A program made the translations under genes and the position numbers. The notes under the pieces were generated by a model, which did no database searches, was not told the origin of the DNA, and was given only the letters and a program-made list of their open reading frames with translations. A stretch of DNA of 11,034 bases. It comes from Mariniphaga sp. (lineage in GTDB: Bacteria; Bacteroidota; Bacteroidia; Bacteroidales; Prolixibacteraceae). The stretch covers positions 1-11,034 of the forward strand of contig JANYLE010000019.1 in NCBI GenBank assembly GCA_025363795.1, in the 5' to 3' direction. This document shows, one piece after another, positions 6,870-11,034 of the stretch; within the stretch, counting starts at the first letter, position 1, and every line of letters begins with the position of its first letter.

Positions 6870-8012
6870 TTAATAAGGCTGAACATCATTCCAGATATTC
6901 CGGTCATATTCTTCAGCTTTTGCCTGGCAAAAATCGTTACAAAAGGTGGCGATGTCGGCTTTGGCCGATGGTTTTCCGAAAGCAATAATGAGATTTTCCA
7001 GTTCCTTAAAAATCCCTTGCAATTGTTTTGCTTCGGCAGCAATCCTCTTCATGGCATATTTCTCCGACAAATGCGCGTAGTCCGAAATTTGTGCATACCG
7101 GGGATGGTAACACAAACCGGCCCGCTCACTTTCAAGGTCGGTCACCTGCTGCAGTAGCGTGGAGATGTAAATTTTCAGCTTCGCATCGGTCAGTTTTTCA
7201 AGGTGCTCAGCGGTCTCATGCACCCATTCCATCTCCAACCTGAGCAACGTTGGCAGATCTTTCTGATCATACGCAACCGTCACTTTCTTCATTAATTCCT
7301 CCTTCTCAGCTTTCTTTTCCGCATCTGGTTCGGTATCCGGATGCAAGATTTTGGCGAGTGCAATGTAAATGGTCCGGAGACTTTTGTTTTTCAATTCCTC
7401 CTCTGCCTTTAATTCATTCTCACGGGCCAGCTGCTTCTTCGATTTTTTGTTGTCATGATAGGCCTGTTTTTGCCGTTCGCGTTCCAGCTTCTCCTTCATT
7501 TCTTCCTGGAAACGATCAAATCCCTCTGGACTTTCATCAAAATTTTCCATATCAACCTCCACGCCAAAGGTATCATTCATAAAACCCGTAAATTCCTCTT
7601 TCGATTCGGATTTATCCTGTTCCAACTCCGCCTGGTACGACGATTCAGACCACTTGTCGTATAAGGCTTCCTGTTCTGCGTCCGGTTCGACAACCTTAAA
7701 CGCATCATCACACAGTTCCAGGATCGTTTCACAAATCGTTTCGGTTTGCTTTTTCGTGAATTTGTTGGTCCAGGTTGCCTTGTCAAGCGTCAACGCAAGT
7801 TGCAGCCGCGCATGTGCAATATCGGGATGTAGCGGGTAAACCTTTTTGGCATGCAGCTGCATCAATTTGGTCAGTTTTGCCCCCTCGTTTATTAAATCAT
7901 GTTCCAGTAGTTCAATTTGACGGGTCAAATTGTTGAACAGTTGCTGGTTTTTCGATAAACCATTTTGCCCTTTAGGGTTGATCTTCAATACTAATTCTTT
8001 CTTTTCTTCCAT
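6870..8012 (-). CDS. Coiled-coil protein with a J-domain-like HPD segment
   Basis: The chosen start is the ATG at 8012 (380 residues); the frame opens one codon earlier with TTG, which is less likely. The N-terminal 60 residues and residues 160-212 are highly charged and helical, the latter a K/E-rich coiled coil. Residues 211-261 resemble a J-domain: IYIALAKILHPDTEPDAEKK followed by EELMKKVTVAYDQKDLPTLLRLE, with the HPD tripeptide at 224-226. J-domains stimulate DnaK ATPase, so a DnaK co-chaperone or adaptor role is possible. No zinc fingers, G/F-rich region or client-binding beta domains of DnaJ are present. The C-terminal part (about 262-380) is again helical, with a conserved-looking FCNDFCQAKAEEYD end. 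There is no signal peptide, so it should be cytoplasmic. It sits between a membrane ferredoxin and the AlkZ-like operon, which gives no clear functional clue. Confidence 0.78.
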   Translation of the reverse strand: MEEKKELVLKINPKGQNGLSKNQQLFNNLTRQIELLEHDLINEGAKLTKLMQLHAKKVYPLHPDIAHARLQLALTLDKATWTNKFTKKQTETICETILELCDDAFKVVEPDAEQEALYDKWSESSYQAELEQDKSESKEEFTGFMNDTFGVEVDMENFDESPEGFDRFQEEMKEKLERERQKQAYHDNKKSKKQLARENELKAEEELKNKSLRTIYIALAKILHPDTEPDAEKKAEKEELMKKVTVAYDQKDLPTLLRLEMEWVHETAEHLEKLTDAKLKIYISTLLQQVTDLESERAGLCYHPRYAQISDYAHLSEKYAMKRIAAEAKQLQGIFKELENLIIAFGKPSAKADIATFCNDFCQAKAEEYDRNIWNDVQPY

Positions 8013-8057
8013 CAAACCAAATATTGTCTTCTGCTTATGATTTTATAGCAGTCCGGG

Positions 8058-8065
8058 CAAAAGTA
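8058..8065 (-). promoter_or_regulatory. Probable -7 box for the J-domain-like gene
   Basis: The minus strand reads TACTTTTG, an exact TAnnTTTG match, 46 bases before the ATG at 8012. No good -33 TTTG is visible at the expected distance. It lies in the 127-base gap after the NapH-like gene and suggests separate transcription of the J-domain gene. Confidence 0.45.
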
Positions 8066-8139
8066 AATAAAAAGCGAACCGCAGGACATCCTCCGGCAAT
8101 TAACTGACCTGAAATGCCGTTAATCTACCTGGACTGTGC

Positions 8140-8865
8140 TTAATTCTTTGAAAAGCTGAACCTGATTGCTTTCTTCTTGCAGCTATCCACACAGTTCCCG
8201 CAAAGGATACATTCCGGATCAGCCATCTTACCCGTTTCAACTTTTGCCATCACCTCAATATTCATGGGACATTTGGTGGTACACAATTCACATCCGGTGC
8301 ATTTACTTTTATCAGCCTTGAGCCGCAATCCTCTTAAATGAAAATAATCCCTGACTGTTGTCCCGATAATCATAAAAGGGGCCTGCCAGCAAATGTATTT
8401 ACACGATGCAAATCTTCCAAACATGGCAGTTATGGGCACAATAATTACGATTGCACCGAGGGTCAGGATGATCTTGCGTTGAACGGAAATATCCGACATT
8501 CCATAGGTCAGATCAATCCGGTGGATCCCGTTGGTTATGTATCCCAAAAGGATTGCCCCGATCCAAATGATAAAAATGATGTACTTAATGGAATTGGCTT
8601 TGTTGCTTTTGGCTTTCCGCTTCATAAAAAATGCCATGATCTCCTGCACGCCACAACCCGGACAAAACCATGAACAGTAAGCCCTTCCAAAAAACAAGGA
8701 CAACCCGGACAAAAGCACAAATACCACGAAACTGGCATTGACAATCCCCTTTTGAGATGCAACAACGATGATCACGGGCGAAAAAAGCAAATGAAAAATA
8801 AGCAACACATGAAACAGCAGCGCCGACAAAATGACAACAGGACGTCTAATGCTTTGATAGTTCAT
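8140..8865 (-). CDS. NapH-like 4Fe-4S membrane ferredoxin
   Basis: This 241-residue inner-membrane electron-transfer protein has about four membrane segments (roughly 10-35, 43-60, 94-112 and 131-148). A cysteine cluster follows the second segment, CSWFCPGC (C64, C68, C71), and another follows the fourth, CKYICW (C155, C159). The C-terminus has two 4Fe-4S motifs: CTGCELCTTKCP (C189, C192, C195, C199) and CILCGNCVDSCK (C219, C222, C225, C229). This is the layout of NapH/CcoG-type polyferredoxins, which pass electrons from the quinone pool or to a partner reductase. No nap, nos, ccoG-partner or other reductase gene is adjacent, so the partner is unknown. In the second membrane-side motif a Trp follows the last Cys where Pro is more usual. 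It is divergent from ovoA and has its own -7 box. Confidence 0.87.
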   Translation of the reverse strand: MNYQSIRRPVVILSALLFHVLLIFHLLFSPVIIVVASQKGIVNASFVVFVLLSGLSLFFGRAYCSWFCPGCGVQEIMAFFMKRKAKSNKANSIKYIIFIIWIGAILLGYITNGIHRIDLTYGMSDISVQRKIILTLGAIVIIVPITAMFGRFASCKYICWQAPFMIIGTTVRDYFHLRGLRLKADKSKCTGCELCTTKCPMNIEVMAKVETGKMADPECILCGNCVDSCKKKAIRFSFSKN

Positions 8866-8890
8866 GGTTTACTTTGGCTAAAAATCATTT

Positions 8891-8898
8891 CAAAAGTA
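8891..8898 (-). promoter_or_regulatory. Probable -7 box for the NapH-like gene
   Basis: The minus strand reads TACTTTTG, 26 bases before the ATG at 8865. A TTTG lies upstream (8923-8926) at a 24-base spacing, slightly longer than the usual 19-23. Confidence 0.5.
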
Positions 8899-8937
8899 AT
8901 GAAGATTTACGGAATAAAACTGCAAATTTAGCGTTGC

Positions 8938-9027
8938 TTCAACCTCGGGCTTGAACAAAATTCAAATCAACCTGTTTAAGCTTACATTAAATAGTCTAAA
9001 CAGTCTGTCATAAATACCCGGGTTGAA
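8938..9027. repeat. Nested inverted repeats between the NapH-like gene and ovoA
   Basis: The outer arms are TTCAACCTCGGG (8938-8949) and CCCGGGTTGAA (9017-9027), complementary apart from one extra T. Inside lies a perfect 7-base pair of arms, CTGTTTA (8972-8978) and TAAACAG (8997-9003). The element is in the spacer between divergent promoters, without T-runs. It is therefore more likely an operator, a cruciform or a small transcript than a terminator. No function is known to me. Confidence 0.5.
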
Positions 9028-9086
9028 TACTTAAAATAACAATCTGTAAAATCAAATGAAGTTGTCCTTAAAACAGAATCATTCCT

Positions 9087-9094
9087 TATCTTTG
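9087..9094 (+). promoter_or_regulatory. Promoter for ovoA
   Basis: TATCTTTG matches TAnnTTTG exactly, and a TTG at 9062-9064 lies 22 bases upstream as a possible -33 box. The predicted start near 9101 would give a leader of about 50 bases to the ATG at 9152. Confidence 0.55.
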
Positions 9095-9151
9095 AAATAG
9101 AATTGAAGACTGTTGATTTTCTACGCTATAGTTGAACTAAAAAATATCAAG

Positions 9152-11034
9152 ATGAATGCTAATCCGCTCTTTTTCACCAAAACCCCTGTCTTAAACGAGG
9201 GAAAACCGGAAGAAAAAAGAAAAGAGATTCTCGATTATTTTCATAAAACTTTTGACATTGACGAACAGCTCTACGAAGCTTTCGCCGACCAGAGCGCGAT
9301 GTACCGCAAGGCTGATCCTTTGCGCCATCCGCTGATTTTTTATTACGGACATACGGCCACCTTCTACATCAATAAATTAATTGTCAGCAAAATACTGAAC
9401 GACAGAATTGATCCGCGTTTGGAATCAATGTTTGCAATCGGGGTTGATGAAATGTCGTGGGACGATCTGAATACAAGTCATTACGACTGGCCGACTGTTG
9501 CCGAAGTGAAAGCCTACCGCGACAAGGTGCGGCAAACAATCGATCAGCTGATTAAAACACTCCCCTTGCAGTTGCCCATCGGCTGGGATCATCCTTTCTG
9601 GATCATTATAATGGGAATTGAGCACGAACGGATTCACCTCGAGACCTCTTCGGTATTGATCCGCCAGGTTCCGCTCCAATACCTCAAACCAATTCCATCG
9701 TGGAAGATTTGTTCAGAAGCAGCACCCGCCCCTGAGAACGCTTTGATCCCCGTTAAAGGTCAACAGCTCACCATCGGCAAACCGGCCAACGATCCGCTTT
9801 ACGGATGGGACAACGAATACGGGACACACGAAGCGGCCATACTACAGTTTAAAGCATCGAAATACCTTTGTTCGAATGGCGAATTCCTGCCATTTGTCGA
9901 AGCCGGAGGATACGATAAACAAAAATACTGGACAGAGGAAGGTTGGAAATGGAAAACTTACAAAGAGGCAAAATACCCGCTTTTCTGGAATAAAGATGGA
10001 AATGATTGGAAATTACGGTTGGTTTTCAATGAGATTGCAATGCCGTGGAACTGGCCCGTTGAAATCAATTTCCTCGAAGCCAAAGCCTTTTGTAACTGGA
10101 AATCCGAACAAACGGGGCTTCCGATCCGGCTCCCGTCAGAAGATGAATGGTATGTCCTCTATCAAAATGCCAAAGTGCCCGATCAGCCTTACTGGAAGAG
10201 CGCCCCTGGGAACATCAATATGGAACATTTTCAGAGCCCGTGTCCTGTCGACAAATTCAAATTCGATGAGTTTTACGATCTGATCGGAAATGTCTGGCAA
10301 TGGACCGAAACGCCGATTAACGGGTTCGAAGGATTTAAAATCCACCCAATCTACGACGATTTCTCGACGCCAACCTTCGATACGAACCACAATGTATTTA
10401 AAGGCGGCTCATGGATTTCAACGGGGAACGAGTCAATCGGAAGCGCGCGCTATGCCTTCCGGCGACATTTTTATCAGCATGCCGGTTTCAGGTATGTAGA
10501 GTCGGCAAATCCCGTGGTGATTCCACAGGATATTTACGAAACTGATCCTGAGGTGATCCGTCATTGTGAAGCGCAGTATGGCGAAGGCCTGCCCGGCGTC
10601 CAAAACTATTACGGGCGCATTGCCGAAATAGCCATTCAATACTCGGGTAAAAACAAAAAGAATGCCCTTGACCTTGGCTGCCGCACAGGGCGCACCACGT
10701 GGGAATTGGCCAAAAGTTTTGACGCTGTCACAGGATTGGATTTTACAGCCCGCAATATCAGGGTGCCTATTCAGTTACAGGAAAACGGAAGTTTCAATTA
10801 CGTCTTCCCCGAAGAGGGCGAACTCCTCTCCTATCACCAGTTAAATATCAACAACCTTGGATTCGACCAGCTGGTCAATAAAGTCACTTTTCTGCAGTCC
10901 GATGCGTCGAATATGAAATCCATTTTTGTGGGTTACGACCTTGTCCTGCTTAACGATATTCTCGATCAGATGTACAATCCGCGTCATTTTTTGACAAATG
11001 TCCATAAACGGATCAATACAGGCGGAAGACTCGT
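9152..11034 (+). CDS. ovoA: 5-histidylcysteine sulfoxide synthase / 4-mercaptohistidine N1-methyltransferase, 3' end cut by the window
   Basis: The first 627 residues of OvoA are present; the family is usually about 700. OvoA makes ovothiol: it joins cysteine sulfur oxidatively to C5 of histidine with non-haem iron and O2, and its last domain methylates the imidazole. A DinB-like domain comes first, with the probable iron ligands H67 (YYGHTA) and HX3HXE at H158, H162 and E164. The FGE-sulfatase-like domain spans about 200-450, shown by RLPSEDEW (326-333), GNVWQWTE (379-386), FKGGSW and ARYAFRRHF...GFRYV. A class I methyltransferase starts near 500 with ALDLGCRTGR (505-514), followed by TGLDFTARNI (527-536) and a VLLNDILD segment (598-605). 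The ATG at 9152 places these motifs as in the family. The lyase that cleaves the sulfoxide is not in the window. It is divergent from a NapH-like ferredoxin. Confidence 0.95.
   Translation, partial: MNANPLFFTKTPVLNEGKPEEKRKEILDYFHKTFDIDEQLYEAFADQSAMYRKADPLRHPLIFYYGHTATFYINKLIVSKILNDRIDPRLESMFAIGVDEMSWDDLNTSHYDWPTVAEVKAYRDKVRQTIDQLIKTLPLQLPIGWDHPFWIIIMGIEHERIHLETSSVLIRQVPLQYLKPIPSWKICSEAAPAPENALIPVKGQQLTIGKPANDPLYGWDNEYGTHEAAILQFKASKYLCSNGEFLPFVEAGGYDKQKYWTEEGWKWKTYKEAKYPLFWNKDGNDWKLRLVFNEIAMPWNWPVEINFLEAKAFCNWKSEQTGLPIRLPSEDEWYVLYQNAKVPDQPYWKSAPGNINMEHFQSPCPVDKFKFDEFYDLIGNVWQWTETPINGFEGFKIHPIYDDFSTPTFDTNHNVFKGGSWISTGNESIGSARYAFRRHFYQHAGFRYVESANPVVIPQDIYETDPEVIRHCEAQYGEGLPGVQNYYGRIAEIAIQYSGKNKKNALDLGCRTGRTTWELAKSFDAVTGLDFTARNIRVPIQLQENGSFNYVFPEEGELLSYHQLNINNLGFDQLVNKVTFLQSDASNMKSIFVGYDLVLLNDILDQMYNPRHFLTNVHKRINTGGRL

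Noticed and set aside
8094..8124. Small inverted repeat (ATTAAC/GTTAAT) after the NapH-like gene as a terminator
   Set aside because: The arms are only six AT-rich bases with no following T-run on the minus strand.
9425..10639. Antisense and shifted frames inside ovoA
   Set aside because: They are shadows of the long ovoA frame, whose motifs continue without interruption from start to window end.
1..11034. CRISPR array, tRNA, rRNA, insertion sequence or phage genes
   Set aside because: No regularly spaced repeats, cloverleaf-like sequences, transposase or phage motifs were found on either strand.

Overview
The window looks like chromosomal DNA of a member of the Bacteroidota, most likely class Bacteroidia and possibly a Prolixibacteraceae/Marinilabiliales-type organism; the lineage is inferred, not proven. 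The evidence is the -7 promoter box TAnnTTTG in front of nearly every gene, A-rich leaders without clear Shine-Dalgarno sequences, moderate GC content, and gene families common in that phylum (golvesin-domain secreted protein, BadF-type amino-sugar kinase beside MurQ, NapH-like ferredoxin). No rRNA, tRNA, CRISPR array, transposase or phage gene was seen.

Left part (1-5025), peptidoglycan salvage. A large secreted protein on the minus strand (2708 down past base 1, incomplete) is divergent from a MurNAc/GlcNAc-type kinase (3034-3870, +), which is followed by MurNAc-6-phosphate etherase MurQ (4087-4914, +). The secreted protein reads as a zinc amidase (Amidase_3-like) fold split by a golvesin-like domain, followed by an Fn3-like domain. 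Together these could release muropeptide sugars outside the cytoplasm, phosphorylate them inside, and convert MurNAc-6-P to GlcNAc-6-P. The 325-base divergent intergenic region holds both promoters and a long imperfect inverted repeat that overlaps one of them. The kinase-murQ gap holds repeats and a separate murQ promoter. A strong hairpin with a T-run ends murQ.

Middle part (5029-8865), four minus-strand genes. From upstream to downstream these are: a NapH-like membrane ferredoxin; a coiled-coil protein with a J-domain-like HPD segment; an AlkZ-type winged-helix protein carrying a QAQ motif; and a GNAT acetyltransferase that overlaps the AlkZ-like gene by four bases (ATGA). The first two each have a likely promoter of their own; the last two form a clear operon.

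Right part (8866-11034). A 286-base divergent spacer contains nested inverted repeats and two promoters. It leads into ovoA (9152 to past the end, +), the ovothiol enzyme with DinB-like iron-binding, FGE-sulfatase-like and methyltransferase domains; the window cuts it inside the methyltransferase.

The most interesting items are the split amidase/golvesin protein beside murK/murQ, the inverted repeat embedding its promoter, the repeat-rich kinase-murQ gap, the AlkZ-like/GNAT pair and the J-domain coiled-coil protein. Nothing here proves a wholly new system.
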